64,000 nt of DNA from contig PALD01000071.1 in the NCBI GenBank assembly GCA_002710685.1, positions 62,001 to 126,000 on the forward strand, read 5' to 3'. Shown piece by piece: positions 35,098 through 43,814 of this stretch (the stretch's first letter is position 1; each line of letters begins with the position of its first letter). This stretch comes from Cytophagaceae bacterium (lineage in GTDB: Bacteria; Bacteroidota; Bacteroidia; Flavobacteriales; Flavobacteriaceae). Position numbers and translations under genes: made by a program. The notes below the pieces were generated by a model. That model made no database searches. It was not told the origin of the DNA and saw only the letters and a program-made list of their open reading frames with translations.

Positions 35098-36454
35098 AAG
35101 GGCGAGAATAGGATATCTTCAGGGAATATGGCTGCATATTGCTCTAGGCTTTGCTATTTACATTTTTAGGCCATTTGCAGTGATATATTTTTTTGCGACA
35201 ATCTTCTTTTTTGTCTACCGTATACTCACGACGGGTAATAAAAACAACATTGCATTACTGGCTGCCTCTTATATTATGGCTGCCGAGGTTTTCTTGCGCA
35301 TGACCATAAGTGAATCCATATTGCCCTGGGATGCAGGTAAATATAGTGTGATGGCTTTTGTCTCCCTGGGATTGTTTTTTAAGGGGACCTCAAAAAAATC
35401 AGTAGCCTACTGGATTTATATCTTGCTCTTGTTGCCAGGTGTTGTTTATGCCGCGGTGACGCTTGATTATAGTACAGATGTAAAAAAAGCTGTTTTCTTT
35501 AACCTTAGCGGGCCAATTTGTCTGGGTATTGCCGCATTATATACCTATGATAGGGCGATAACCAAAATCCAATTGCAATATTTGCTTTGGGCAATGGTCA
35601 TGCCGGTCGTGGCCATGACCACCTACCTGTTTTTTTATAGTCCGGCGACACAGGATGTGCTAAATGGGACTTCCTCAAATTTTGCTTTGTCTGGAGGTTT
35701 TGGTCCCAATCAGGTTTCCACGGCCCTGGGCATAGGTATGTTTGCCATTTTTGTACAGGTATTTGTGCAGATGAAGAATAGGATGATATTGATTGTTAAT
35801 GTTTTACTGCTGGGCCTTATTGCCTATCGTGCCATTATCACGTTCTCCCGCGGGGGTGTCTTGACGGCCATTGTGGTTTGTGCAGCTTTTCTGTTTATAT
35901 ATTATTCTGGGGTGTCCACTGTAAGGAGAAAAAATATATCGGCTTATCTTGTTGTTATCGTGGGGGCCATGGCGTTGACATGGTTCATTTCATCAATACG
36001 TACCAGGGGCTTGATTGATCTGCGCTATGCAAACAAGGATGCGGCAGGAAGGATCAAAGAAGATTTATCCACCGGGCGTAAGGAATTGATAAGTTCAGAG
36101 ATTGATTTCTTTTTGGATAATCCCATAATGGGTATAGGGGTGGGCAAGACCAAGGAATACCGGGAAGAAAAATACGGAATACTTGCCGCAACCCATAACG
36201 AGATTAGCCGCATGTTGTCAGAACATGGGATTTTTGGTGTCTTTGCATTGATCCTCTTGATTTTGACCCCCTTGTCGTTTAGGTTACAGAACCGAAAAAA
36301 CTATTTGTTCTATTCCTTCATGGCATTCTGGTTCCTTACCATAAACCACTCCTCCATGAGGATTGCTGCGCCAGCACTGATGTATGCGCTGGCCTTACTA
36401 AACGTTGTAGATGAGAAAAAAAATCCTGTACATAGGAAACAGGTTGGCCCATAA
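35081..36454 (+). CDS. O-antigen ligase / Wzy-polymerase-like membrane protein
   Basis: About 457 residues with ten or more hydrophobic segments and a large periplasmic loop (about 320-380). The segment ITFSRGGVLTAIVV and the loop AGRIKEDLSTGRKELISSEIDFFLDNPIMGIGVGKTKEYREEKYGILAATHNEISRMLSEHGI match the Wzy_C/O-antigen ligase family (H in ATHNEI). It may polymerise repeat units or ligate glycan to lipid A core; sequence does not decide. ATG 35081 overlaps the end of the GT4 gene before. It overlaps the next gene by 44 bases. Confidence 0.9.
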   Translation: MLSWIERARIGYLQGIWLHIALGFAIYIFRPFAVIYFFATIFFFVYRILTTGNKNNIALLAASYIMAAEVFLRMTISESILPWDAGKYSVMAFVSLGLFFKGTSKKSVAYWIYILLLLPGVVYAAVTLDYSTDVKKAVFFNLSGPICLGIAALYTYDRAITKIQLQYLLWAMVMPVVAMTTYLFFYSPATQDVLNGTSSNFALSGGFGPNQVSTALGIGMFAIFVQVFVQMKNRMILIVNVLLLGLIAYRAIITFSRGGVLTAIVVCAAFLFIYYSGVSTVRRKNISAYLVVIVGAMALTWFISSIRTRGLIDLRYANKDAAGRIKEDLSTGRKELISSEIDFFLDNPIMGIGVGKTKEYREEKYGILAATHNEISRMLSEHGIFGVFALILLILTPLSFRLQNRKNYLFYSFMAFWFLTINHSSMRIAAPALMYALALLNVVDEKKNPVHRKQVGP

Positions 36455-37418
36455 AAACACGGCGACCACCATTGATACACTGGGCCCCAAGCTACAGGGC
36501 TTGGGTTTTGAGGTCAATTATGCCTCCTCGGTTTTTAATAAACCGGTCAGGTTGCTGCACATGCTCATCAAGACTGCTTTTTTAAAAAAAAAAGGGTATC
36601 TGCTCATCGATACCTACAGCACGGCTAACTTTTGGTATGCCTATCTATGCGCCAAGATTGCAACATCCCGGGGGTTGAGGTACATACCCATCCTGCATGG
36701 GGGAGAACTTCCGGCCCGTTTTCGCAAGAGCGAAAAAAAAACAAGCTTTATCCTACGTAATGCATACTGCAATGTTGCCCCATCTGGCTATCTCTATGAT
36801 TTTTTTAAAAACAAGGGTTTTAAGAACCTTAAACAGATAGCAAATCCCGTTGATATCGACTGTTATAAATATAAAGAAAGGAGTAGGCTTTCGCCAAGGT
36901 TACTCTGGGTACGCTCCTTTGCAAAAATCTATAATCCCATGATGGCCCTGGAGGTTGTGCAAGAACTGCAAAAGGGATTTCCAGGGGTCCATTTGTGTAT
37001 GGTAGGCCCTGAAAAAGATGGGAGCCTTGCTGCCTGTAAAGCTTTCGCGGAAGCAAGAAAACTACCCGTGACCTTTACCGGTAAACTAGAGAAGACAGAC
37101 TGGGTCGAGCTGTCCACGGAGTATGATATCTTCATCAATACCACCCATTTTGACAATATGCCGGTCAGCGTGATTGAAGCCATGGCGCTAGGTCTGCCCG
37201 TGGTATCCACCCGCGTGGGCGGTATTCCCTTCTTACTGGAAGATGGAGAAAATGCACTCCTGGTTGACGATGCAAGTGTAGAACAAATGGTAAGCGCCAT
37301 ACAAGGCCTGCTTGAGGATGTTGAATTACCAGCAACACTTGCATCTCATGCCCGCAATAAAGCCGAAACTTTTGACTGGCAAATTATTAAGGAAGCGTGG
37401 TTGACCCTGTTAAGTTGA
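36411..37418 (+). CDS. GT4 family glycosyltransferase
   Basis: 335-residue GT-B transferase: KILYIGNRLAHKNTATTIDTL, PILHGGELPARF, APSGYLYDFF, LLWVRSFAKIYNPMMALEVV and NTTHFDNMPVSVIEAMALGLPVVSTRVGGIPFLLEDGENALLV. The E-x7-E donor motif is present. The gene carries a run of ten A at 36584-36593 and nine A at 36733-36741, both able to slip. It overlaps the polymerase gene by 44 bases. Confidence 0.92.
   Translation: MRKKILYIGNRLAHKNTATTIDTLGPKLQGLGFEVNYASSVFNKPVRLLHMLIKTAFLKKKGYLLIDTYSTANFWYAYLCAKIATSRGLRYIPILHGGELPARFRKSEKKTSFILRNAYCNVAPSGYLYDFFKNKGFKNLKQIANPVDIDCYKYKERSRLSPRLLWVRSFAKIYNPMMALEVVQELQKGFPGVHLCMVGPEKDGSLAACKAFAEARKLPVTFTGKLEKTDWVELSTEYDIFINTTHFDNMPVSVIEAMALGLPVVSTRVGGIPFLLEDGENALLVDDASVEQMVSAIQGLLEDVELPATLASHARNKAETFDWQIIKEAWLTLLS
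36719..36736. repeat. Dispersed palindrome, TTTCGC type
   Basis: TTTTCGC-AAGA-GCGAAAA inside the GT4 gene, encoding FRKSEK. Confidence 0.7.
37041..37054. repeat. Imperfect palindrome, TTTCGC type
   Basis: GCTTTCGCGGAAGC, one mismatch in the arms, inside the GT4 gene. Confidence 0.5.
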
Positions 37419-37453
37419 AAAAACTATCTTTGAACAGTTCAAACATTTCCCGT

Positions 37454-38842
37454 ATGTCTTGGTTGCCTAACATCCATTTTGACATTTCTGAGCGCAGGGT
37501 TTTATTGAGGATCTTTGACCTTGTGGTCATTTATATTTCCCTTGCGTTCTTCTCACATATCCTGGAGTTCAACTACTTTGTGGTATCCAGCGCAAGGTGG
37601 ACATGGATTATAGTGCTTTTTATCTATTTCTCCATTTTTGGGAATATTTTTGAGCTTTATGATTTAAGGATTGCCAGTAGTTATACATCTACGTTGAGAA
37701 AGATAATCCTCACCGTCTCGGCCACCGTGCTGTTTTATCTCTTGACGCCTTTCTTTACCCCTGTCCTACCAGAAAACCGTTTTCAGATATTGGCATTCTA
37801 TGTTTTGATAGTAGTGGGGCTGGTCTTGTGGAGGTATGCGTACATAACCTTTATAACTGCCGCGAGATTCTACAAGCGCATCCTGGTCGTGGGAGATTCA
37901 TATGATATAGATTACATCGCAAGCAACCTGCAAAGCGCAGACCCTAACTATAAGGTGCTGGGTTACATTAATACTGATGGTGGGGGACAACCGCTGGGTA
38001 CTAAGGGGATACGGCCCATTGCAATAGACAACCTCAGTAAGGCAGTAAAACGGATGGGTATTTCTGAAATCGTGGTCTCAAGCTCTGCAAGGGGTGTGGA
38101 TGCTAAACTGTACAATAAGCTTATACAATTGCTGGAAAGGGGATATCCCATTAGGGAATTTACCCAGGTCTATGAAGAGCTTACCTATAGGGTGCCCGTT
38201 CAACATGTAGAACGGGATTTTTATAAATATTTTCCATTTAGCAGAAATAATCAGAACCGCTTTTACCTGTTTTTTCATAGGTTGTTCAATGTTCTTTTTT
38301 CAACGTTAGCCATTCTTGTAACCGGTTGCTTTGTACCGTTCATCTTATTGGGCAACATGATGGCAAACCGTGGTAAACTTTTCTACACACAAGAGCGCAT
38401 AGGGAGGAACGGGGTGCCATTTACGATTTACAAGTTCAGGACTATGGTGGCTGATGCCGAGAAGCATGGAGCACAATACTCACAAAAAAATGATTTCAGG
38501 ATCACGCCATTTGGTAAGTTCCTGCGCTATTCAAGGCTGGATGAACTCCCCCAGTGTGTCAACATCCTCAAAGGAGATATGAGCTTGATAGGCCCACGGC
38601 CTGAGCGGCCCGTTTTTGCACGCGAACTTGCTAAAAAAATCCCGTTTTATGAGGTAAGGCACATGGTACGTCCAGGATTAACGGGCTGGGCCCAGGTAAA
38701 GGGCAGGTATGCAAATAATGAAGATGACACGCTGGAGAAGCTGCAGTATGACCTGTATTACATCAAGCATAGAAATATTTTCCTGGATATTGATATTATC
38801 TTAAAAACCATAAGCACGGTCATCTACTACCGGGGGCAATAA
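37454..38842 (+). CDS. Priming sugar phosphotransferase (WbaP/WcaJ-like polyprenyl glycosylphosphotransferase)
   Basis: Transfers the first sugar-1-phosphate onto undecaprenyl phosphate. The 462-residue form has four N-terminal membrane helices, a cytosolic Rossmann-like CoA-binding domain (RILVVGDSYDIDYIASNL), a fifth membrane segment and the catalytic bacterial sugar transferase domain with YTQERIGRNGVPFTIYKFRTM, LRYSRLDELPQ and MSLIGPRPERP. ATG 37454 is the likely start; a GTG at 37397 would add 19 residues and overlap the GT4 gene. Last gene of the locus, followed by a hairpin terminator. Confidence 0.93.
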   Translation: MSWLPNIHFDISERRVLLRIFDLVVIYISLAFFSHILEFNYFVVSSARWTWIIVLFIYFSIFGNIFELYDLRIASSYTSTLRKIILTVSATVLFYLLTPFFTPVLPENRFQILAFYVLIVVGLVLWRYAYITFITAARFYKRILVVGDSYDIDYIASNLQSADPNYKVLGYINTDGGGQPLGTKGIRPIAIDNLSKAVKRMGISEIVVSSSARGVDAKLYNKLIQLLERGYPIREFTQVYEELTYRVPVQHVERDFYKYFPFSRNNQNRFYLFFHRLFNVLFSTLAILVTGCFVPFILLGNMMANRGKLFYTQERIGRNGVPFTIYKFRTMVADAEKHGAQYSQKNDFRITPFGKFLRYSRLDELPQCVNILKGDMSLIGPRPERPVFARELAKKIPFYEVRHMVRPGLTGWAQVKGRYANNEDDTLEKLQYDLYYIKHRNIFLDIDIILKTISTVIYYRGQ

Positions 38843-38844
38843 AA

Positions 38845-38870
38845 AAAGGCCGGTACCTACCAGCCTTTCT
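38845..38870 (+). terminator. Terminator at the end of the polysaccharide locus
   Basis: AAAGGC pairs with GCCTTT, and inside it GGT with ACC, with one mismatch (38845-38868). T-rich sequence follows and an A-run precedes, so it may work in both directions. Confidence 0.75.
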
Positions 38871-38884
38871 TGTTGATTTATTTT

Positions 38885-38901
38885 TTTGGCTTTAAGCCAA
38901 A
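38885..38901. repeat. Dispersed palindrome, TTTGGCT type
   Basis: TTTGGCT-TTA-AGCCAAA between the locus terminator and the convergent 80-aa gene. Confidence 0.8.
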
Positions 38902-38908
38902 TGCTTAT

Positions 38909-39151
38909 TTACGCCATTTGTGCCTTATTGAATTTCATCTCGTACTCCTCGATGGCCTCTGCTATTGCTTCAGCACTTTTTGAGGCGCGCTCGTGAGCGG
39001 CATCCATGGCTTTCTCAAGGGCACTGTCAGGATGATTGAACAAATCTGTGATTACGTGGTTGATCTTGTCTAAAATGCTATCCTGGCTGTTCTTGATGTC
39101 ATTGAGCTTATTGAGCATGGCCTGCATTTCGTCATATTTTGCTTGTTCCAT
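38909..39151 (-). CDS. Hypothetical helical protein, 80 aa
   Basis: Soluble, highly charged and probably all helical or coiled coil: YDEMQAMLNKLNDIKNSQDS, then ALEKAMDAAHERASKSAEAI. No signal peptide or membrane segment, and I do not recognise the family. Codon use is like its neighbours and the gene is alone between the polysaccharide locus and the ene-reductase gene. Confidence 0.65.
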   Translation of the reverse strand: MEQAKYDEMQAMLNKLNDIKNSQDSILDKINHVITDLFNHPDSALEKAMDAAHERASKSAEAIAEAIEEYEMKFNKAQMA

Positions 39152-39244
39152 AATTATGGTTTTTTAAATCTATCTACAAGATACTGGCAAATGCCAGCTC
39201 AAGAAGGTTTATTAACCACTTGTTATATATGGTTTTGCAAAAAT

Positions 39245-40363
39245 TTATGATTCTGTTGCGGCCATTTGCTCCTTGTAGGTGGGATAATCAGTATATCCTT
39301 TTTCACCGGGTACATAAAAGGTTTTCTCATCCCATTTTGCCAGGGGTGCATTGAGCGCAAAGCGTTGTGGCAGGTCAGGGTTTGAAATAAAAAGTTTACC
39401 ATAAGCGACAAGGTCTGCATCGCCATCTTCAATAACCTTGTTTCCCTTTTCCTGGTCAAAGTTTGCATTGATCATCAAGGTGCCGTTGTATAGGGGGCGG
39501 TAACGCTTGGCAATTTCCGTTTCCAGGTAATCAATATCGCTCACATCAGTAAATGGTTCTGAAAGGTGTAGATAAGAGAGGTTGTGATTATTTAACCTTT
39601 TTATTATATAGTCAAATGTGGGGATGGTCTCAGGTGTGGCATTGATGCCAAAAACCCCATTGAGTGATGGATTGAGGCGTACACCTATTCTATTCTCATC
39701 CCATACTTCTTTTATCTTGTTCAGGGTTTCAAAGAAAAAACGGGTGCGGTTTTCAACGCTTCCACCATATTCATCCTCGCGTAGGTTTGATTTTGTATTA
39801 AAAAATTGGTGGAAGAGATATCCATTTGATGAATGTATCTCAACACCATCAAAGCCTGCTTCTTTTGCATTTTTAGCTGCCTTGACAAAGTCATCCTGTG
39901 TTCTCTTGATATCTTCTAAGGTCATGGCCCGGGGCTCCACGGTCTCCTTAAAGCCTTCTGTGGTAAATGCTTTTGCATCAGGATTGACCGCACTGGGGGC
40001 CAGGGGTTTGTCGCCATTATGAAAATCTGGATGAGACATCCTGCCCACGTGCCATAGCTGGATGAATATCTTGCCACCCTCGTCATGCACGGCAGCAGTT
40101 ACTTTTTTCCAACCTTCAACCTGCTCTTTAGAATAGATGCCCGGTGTGTTTATGTATCCCACCGCCTCCTTGGAGACTTGAGACCCTTCTGAAATTATCA
40201 ATCCTGCACCGGCACGCTGGGTGTAGTACTTTACGTGTATGTCAGTGGGTGTGTTTCCTTCATTGTCTGCCCTGCTCCTGGTCATAGGGGCCATAATGAC
40301 GCGGTTTTTCAATTGGATTCCAGAAAGGTTATACGCTTGTAATAGAGGTTGTGTGCTCTGCAT
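39245..40363 (-). CDS. Alkene reductase, old yellow enzyme family (NemA-like)
   Basis: FMN-dependent NADPH ene-reductase acting on activated C=C bonds and nitroesters. The 372-residue length is usual. Motifs: VIMAPMTRSRADNEGNTP (FMN site), FIQLWHVGRMSHPD, FDGVEIHSSNGYLFHQF with the substrate-binding His and Asn, NRTRFFFETL and the C-terminal phosphate-binding DLVAYGKLFISNPDLPQRF. In place of the more common GANGYL it reads SSNGYLF. Stand-alone gene. Confidence 0.94.
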   Translation of the reverse strand: MQSTQPLLQAYNLSGIQLKNRVIMAPMTRSRADNEGNTPTDIHVKYYTQRAGAGLIISEGSQVSKEAVGYINTPGIYSKEQVEGWKKVTAAVHDEGGKIFIQLWHVGRMSHPDFHNGDKPLAPSAVNPDAKAFTTEGFKETVEPRAMTLEDIKRTQDDFVKAAKNAKEAGFDGVEIHSSNGYLFHQFFNTKSNLREDEYGGSVENRTRFFFETLNKIKEVWDENRIGVRLNPSLNGVFGINATPETIPTFDYIIKRLNNHNLSYLHLSEPFTDVSDIDYLETEIAKRYRPLYNGTLMINANFDQEKGNKVIEDGDADLVAYGKLFISNPDLPQRFALNAPLAKWDEKTFYVPGEKGYTDYPTYKEQMAATES

Positions 40364-40547
40364 TTTTTTGGTTTTTAAGACAATTGTTTAATCGACTGTG
40401 TTAATGATTATGGATGTTGAGTCTTTTAAAAAACGCCAGGCTTACTTTTATGCAGTTAAACTATTCTTAAATCAAAAATCGTCAATCCTACCAGGGTAAA
40501 ATCCCTCCCGGTGGAGTTGACCTGACGTGAAAGTATGGACAAGTTTA

Positions 40548-40564
40548 TTTGGCTTTAAGCCAAA
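40548..40564. repeat. Dispersed palindrome, TTTGGCT type
   Basis: TTTGGCT-TTA-AGCCAAA, intergenic. Confidence 0.8.
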
Positions 40565-40591
40565 ACATAACATCTAATCTATGGACAGGAC

Positions 40592-40633
40592 AAAAAAAAG
40601 GTACGGTCCGTGGTTTATGGAGTGTACCTTTTT
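40592..40633 (-). terminator. Intrinsic terminator after the msrA-DUF4174 pair
   Basis: On the minus strand AAAAAGGTAC and GTACCTTTTT pair around a loop with a second short stem (TCCGT with ATGGA), followed by a run of T. Confidence 0.85.
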
Positions 40634-40655
40634 AAGTTTTAATAGGGTGCGTGAT

Positions 40656-41093
40656 TTAATCCACAATAATGTTTTGTTTCATTTCCTGTTGACGCATGGG
40701 CATCTGGTCGATGTTGAGAAATACGTCCTTAGGGTCTATAAAATATTCTTTTCTTGACTTTACGCCACCATCTTTGCCTATGAGGATAAAGCCGGGGTAG
40801 GACTGGGTGAGCTGGTATTTTTTACGTATTTCGGCAACTTCCATTTTTTGTATCAAGCGGAGGTCATTATCGTAAATTTTGCCCTTGACGAGCACAAAGA
40901 GCAGGATGTTGCGGTCACTTATTTTTTTTGGGAACTCCATAAAGGCATCCCATTGGTTTTTAAAATCTTCATTAGACAGGCTTGGCGTGTTGAAGACAAT
41001 GATGCGGTTCTTCCATTTAAGCTTGGAAAAATCTTGCTGGGCTGATGTGCTCATACTTATAAATATGGTTAGGATAAATAAACAAATACGCAC
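40656..41093 (-). CDS. Secreted DUF4174-domain protein
   Basis: 145-residue protein with a cleavable signal peptide (MRICLFILTIFISMSTSAQ) and one DUF4174 domain, a thioredoxin-like fold without the redox cysteines: FSKLKWKNRIIVFNTPSLSNEDFKNQ, ILLFVLVKGKIYD and SYPGFILIGKDGGVKSRKE. No biochemical role is known. It follows msrA by one base on the same strand, so the pair is cotranscribed and both products are exported. Confidence 0.82.
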   Translation of the reverse strand: MRICLFILTIFISMSTSAQQDFSKLKWKNRIIVFNTPSLSNEDFKNQWDAFMEFPKKISDRNILLFVLVKGKIYDNDLRLIQKMEVAEIRKKYQLTQSYPGFILIGKDGGVKSRKEYFIDPKDVFLNIDQMPMRQQEMKQNIIVD

Positions 41094-41094
41094 G

Positions 41095-41760
41095 TTAGTG
41101 AGCTGCTCCTTTTTTCAAAAGTTCAGGAAATTTTGCCTTGAACCTGTTGATCCTGGGGATTGAAACATTTCTTATATATGGTTCATTGGGGTGGAGCCTT
41201 TCATAGTTTTGATGATAGCCTTCAGCCTCCCAGAATTTTTGAAACGGAACCACTTCTGTCACGATCTCGCCATCAAAGGTAGTTTGATTTAGTTCTTCAA
41301 TAACGTCCTCAATGATTTTCTTTTCTTCATCATTTTGATAAAATGCTATTGACCTATACTGCTTGCCACGGTCTGGGCCCTGCCTGTTTGGGGTGGTGGG
41401 GTCCTGCGAGCCAAAGAACACCCGTACAAGGGTTTCAAAATCCACTACTTCAGGGTCATAAAATACTTCTACGGCTTCTGCATGCCCTGTTCTTCCATAG
41501 CTTACCTCTTTATAGGTTGGGTTTTTCTCGTTACCGCCACTGTACCCGCTCACGGCTTCCTTTACACCGTTTACACTTTCAAAAATAGCCTCCACGCACC
41601 AGAAACAGCCGCTTGCAAAATAAGCGCGCTTATTGCCGTCCACAGGTTGCGTCTGCACGGGGTCCTTAAGTGCCATTTCACTTGCCTTTTCAGGTTGTTT
41701 CCCGCTATTGCAGGAAGTGAATATGAATATTGCGGCTATAAGTGTGTGTAGAGACTTCAT
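41095..41760 (-). CDS. msrA: Peptide-methionine (S)-S-oxide reductase, lipoprotein form
   Basis: Repairs oxidised methionine in proteins of the cell envelope. The 221-residue protein has a lipoprotein signal (MKSLHTLIAAIFIFTSC, cysteine 17), then the MsrA domain with catalytic GCFWCVE (C52), VSGYSGGNEKNPTYKEVSYGRTGHAEAVEV, FFGSQDPTTPNRQGPDRGKQYRS and EGYHQNY. The lipid anchor suggests action in the periplasm instead of the cytosol. No MsrB domain is fused. Followed by the DUF4174 gene. Confidence 0.95.
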   Translation of the reverse strand: MKSLHTLIAAIFIFTSCNSGKQPEKASEMALKDPVQTQPVDGNKRAYFASGCFWCVEAIFESVNGVKEAVSGYSGGNEKNPTYKEVSYGRTGHAEAVEVFYDPEVVDFETLVRVFFGSQDPTTPNRQGPDRGKQYRSIAFYQNDEEKKIIEDVIEELNQTTFDGEIVTEVVPFQKFWEAEGYHQNYERLHPNEPYIRNVSIPRINRFKAKFPELLKKGAAH

Positions 41761-41839
41761 AAGTTATGAATTGATGGGCAAAGTTAAGGGTTTGAAAAGC
41801 ACAGCGTTGTCAAGGTCTTGTTAAACCCTTGAAAAAACA

Positions 41840-41866
41840 GAACCCCACGCTTGTGGCGTGGGGTTC
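41840..41866 (-). terminator. Intrinsic terminator of the Nif3/CT398-like operon
   Basis: GAACCCCACGC (41840-41850) pairs with GCGTGGGGTTC (41856-41866), an 11-bp GC-rich stem. On the minus strand it is followed by TGTTTTTT. Confidence 0.9.
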
Positions 41867-41891
41867 TTCATATTATAAATGAAAAATGCTG

Positions 41892-42671
41892 TTAGATCTT
41901 GGCAAATATATCTTCCATTCTTTCTTGTTCTTCCCTTGCAAGTTCCTCATCTACCAGGATACGCCCGCTGTGTTCATCAGTGATGATTTTTTTGCGTGAA
42001 GCGATTTCCATCTGTACCTGTGGGGGGATGGTAAAGAAAGACCCACCAGATGCTCCCCTTTCAATGGGTACAATGGCCAGCCCGTTGCGTACATTGGTAC
42101 GTATGCGCTTGTATGCCTTGACTAGGCGGTCTTCGATATCCTGTTCAAATTCCTCACTCTTTTTGAGTAGGGTTTCTTCTTCTTTTTGTGTCTCAGAAAG
42201 GATTTCATCAAGTTCACCTTTTTTGTGCTTAAGGTGGTCCTCACGCTCAGCAAGTTTTTCTTTAGTGTTCTCGATTACTTCTTTCTTTTGCTCTATTTGC
42301 ACCCTGTATTCCTTGATGTTCTTTTCAGCAAGTTGAATTTCAAGTTCTTGAAACTCGATTTCCTTGCTCAAGGAATTGTATTCCCTATTGTTGCGCACGT
42401 TCTTTTGCTGCTCGGCATACTTTTTAATCGCTGCCTTGCTCTCTTCAATAAGGTTTTTCTTGGTCTTGATCTGCTCTTCGATCATTTCACGCTCAGCATC
42501 AAGTTTGTCAAGGCGCTTGTTCAAGCCTGCGACCTCGTCCTCAAGGTCTTCTACCTCTAGCGGTAGCTCGCCGCGTACGCTGCGTATTGTATCAATTCTA
42601 GAGTGTATGAGTTGAAGGTCGTAGAGTGCTCTTAGTTTTTCTTCAACCGTAGCTTCATTCTTCTTTGCCAT
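41892..42671 (-). CDS. CT398/DUF164-like coiled-coil protein without zinc cysteines
   Basis: 259-residue cytosolic protein. Residues about 15-190 form a long antiparallel coiled coil (LDKLDAEREMIEEQIKTKKNLIEES and similar). The C-terminal domain aligns by pattern with the C4 zinc ribbon of this family, GSFFTIPPQVQMEIASRKKIITDEHSGRILVD, but the four cysteines are Ser, Phe, Asp and Ser, so it cannot bind zinc in the usual way. It sits 3 bases after the Nif3-like gene, a conserved pairing in Bacteroidota. Function is not established. Confidence 0.85.
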   Translation of the reverse strand: MAKKNEATVEEKLRALYDLQLIHSRIDTIRSVRGELPLEVEDLEDEVAGLNKRLDKLDAEREMIEEQIKTKKNLIEESKAAIKKYAEQQKNVRNNREYNSLSKEIEFQELEIQLAEKNIKEYRVQIEQKKEVIENTKEKLAEREDHLKHKKGELDEILSETQKEEETLLKKSEEFEQDIEDRLVKAYKRIRTNVRNGLAIVPIERGASGGSFFTIPPQVQMEIASRKKIITDEHSGRILVDEELAREEQERMEDIFAKI

Positions 42672-42674
42672 GCG

Positions 42675-43769
42675 TTATAAATACTTAATGGGATTTGTAT
42701 CTTCGTCCGATAAAATGACTGCAAAATTAGTAAATTTTTCTGTAAGATATTGAGTTAAAATATTTTTTGTGTATTGTTCACTTTCATAATGGCCTATATC
42801 CACGAGCACAATCTTGCCCTCTGCCTGGTAAAACTGGTGATATTTAAGGTCTGCGGTGATAAAAGCATCTGCGCCTGAGGCCTTTGCGGCTTCAATGGCA
42901 AAGCTGCCACTGCCGCCCAGTACGGCAACTTTTTGTACGGGTTTGTCCTGTAGCTCAGAAAACCTTACCCCTCCACAGTGAAAACTTTTTTGAACATGGC
43001 GCAAAAAGGCCATTTCGTCCATGGGCATGGCCAGGTATCCTACCATGCCCATGCCCACATTTTGATCAACATTATCAAGTGTGTAAACTTCATATGCCAC
43101 TTCTTCATAAGAGTGTGATTTAAAGAGGGCATCAAGCACCTGTCTTTCTTTATGGGCTTCAAACGTGATGTTGAGCTGCACTTCTTTCTCGAGGTGTAGC
43201 TGGCCTTTCTCGCCCACGGTGGGATTGCTGTTCTCATTTCCGCGGAAGCTGCCTTTGCCCTTTGTCGAAAAACTACAGTTGTCATAATTGCCTATACTGC
43301 CGGCACCGGCCTTAAAAAGGGCTTCCCGCACATGAATCACTTCATTTTTTGGTACATAGGTGGTCAATTTCTTGATGTTCCCTTTCTTGGGGATCAATAT
43401 GCCCGTGTCAACAAGCCCCAGTGCATCACACATGCCCTTGTTGACCCCTGCGGGCACATTGTCGAGCGCGGTGTGGATGGCATAGATAGCAATATCATTC
43501 TTGATGCACTTGAGGATGACCCGTTCCACATAGTTTTTTCCGGTGATTTTTTTGAGCCCAGAGAAGATAATGGGATGAAAACTTATGATAAGGTTACAAT
43601 CTTTTGCGATGGCCTCATCCACGGTTTTCTCAAGGGTGTCAAGGGTTACCAGTATGTTTGACACCTCCCATTGCGGGTCGCCCACCAGGAGCCCCACATT
43701 GTCAAAATCTTCTGCATAGGGTAGTGGTGCGAGCGCTTCAAGAGCAGCTGTGACTTCGTTTACCGTCAT
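42675..43769 (-). CDS. Nif3-like dinuclear metal protein (YbgI/YqfO type)
   Basis: 364-residue member of the Nif3 family with the inserted CutA-like domain, as in YqfO. Metal-site motifs: NVGLLVGD, IISFHPIIFSGLKKI, IAIYAIHTALDNVPAGVN, AVLGGSGSF, ADAFITADLKYHQFY and DIGHYESEQ with the C-terminal metal-binding His and Glu. Often annotated as GTP cyclohydrolase I type 2, but that is not well supported. The insert is about residues 130-240. Upstream of the CT398-like gene in one operon. Confidence 0.93.
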   Translation of the reverse strand: MTVNEVTAALEALAPLPYAEDFDNVGLLVGDPQWEVSNILVTLDTLEKTVDEAIAKDCNLIISFHPIIFSGLKKITGKNYVERVILKCIKNDIAIYAIHTALDNVPAGVNKGMCDALGLVDTGILIPKKGNIKKLTTYVPKNEVIHVREALFKAGAGSIGNYDNCSFSTKGKGSFRGNENSNPTVGEKGQLHLEKEVQLNITFEAHKERQVLDALFKSHSYEEVAYEVYTLDNVDQNVGMGMVGYLAMPMDEMAFLRHVQKSFHCGGVRFSELQDKPVQKVAVLGGSGSFAIEAAKASGADAFITADLKYHQFYQAEGKIVLVDIGHYESEQYTKNILTQYLTEKFTNFAVILSDEDTNPIKYL

Positions 43770-43814
43770 GATTTGCCGTTAAGTTGTAAAGATAAAAATT
43801 ATACCTTCGTCCTT

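Larger units (their letters stand above)
40364..40655. other. Non-coding gap between ene-reductase and DUF4174 gene
   Basis: About 290 bases without a gene. It holds the dispersed palindrome at 40548-40564 and the terminator of the DUF4174 gene at 40595-40633. The promoter region of the ene-reductase gene is expected in its left part; no clear TAnnTTTG pair was found. Confidence 0.6.
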
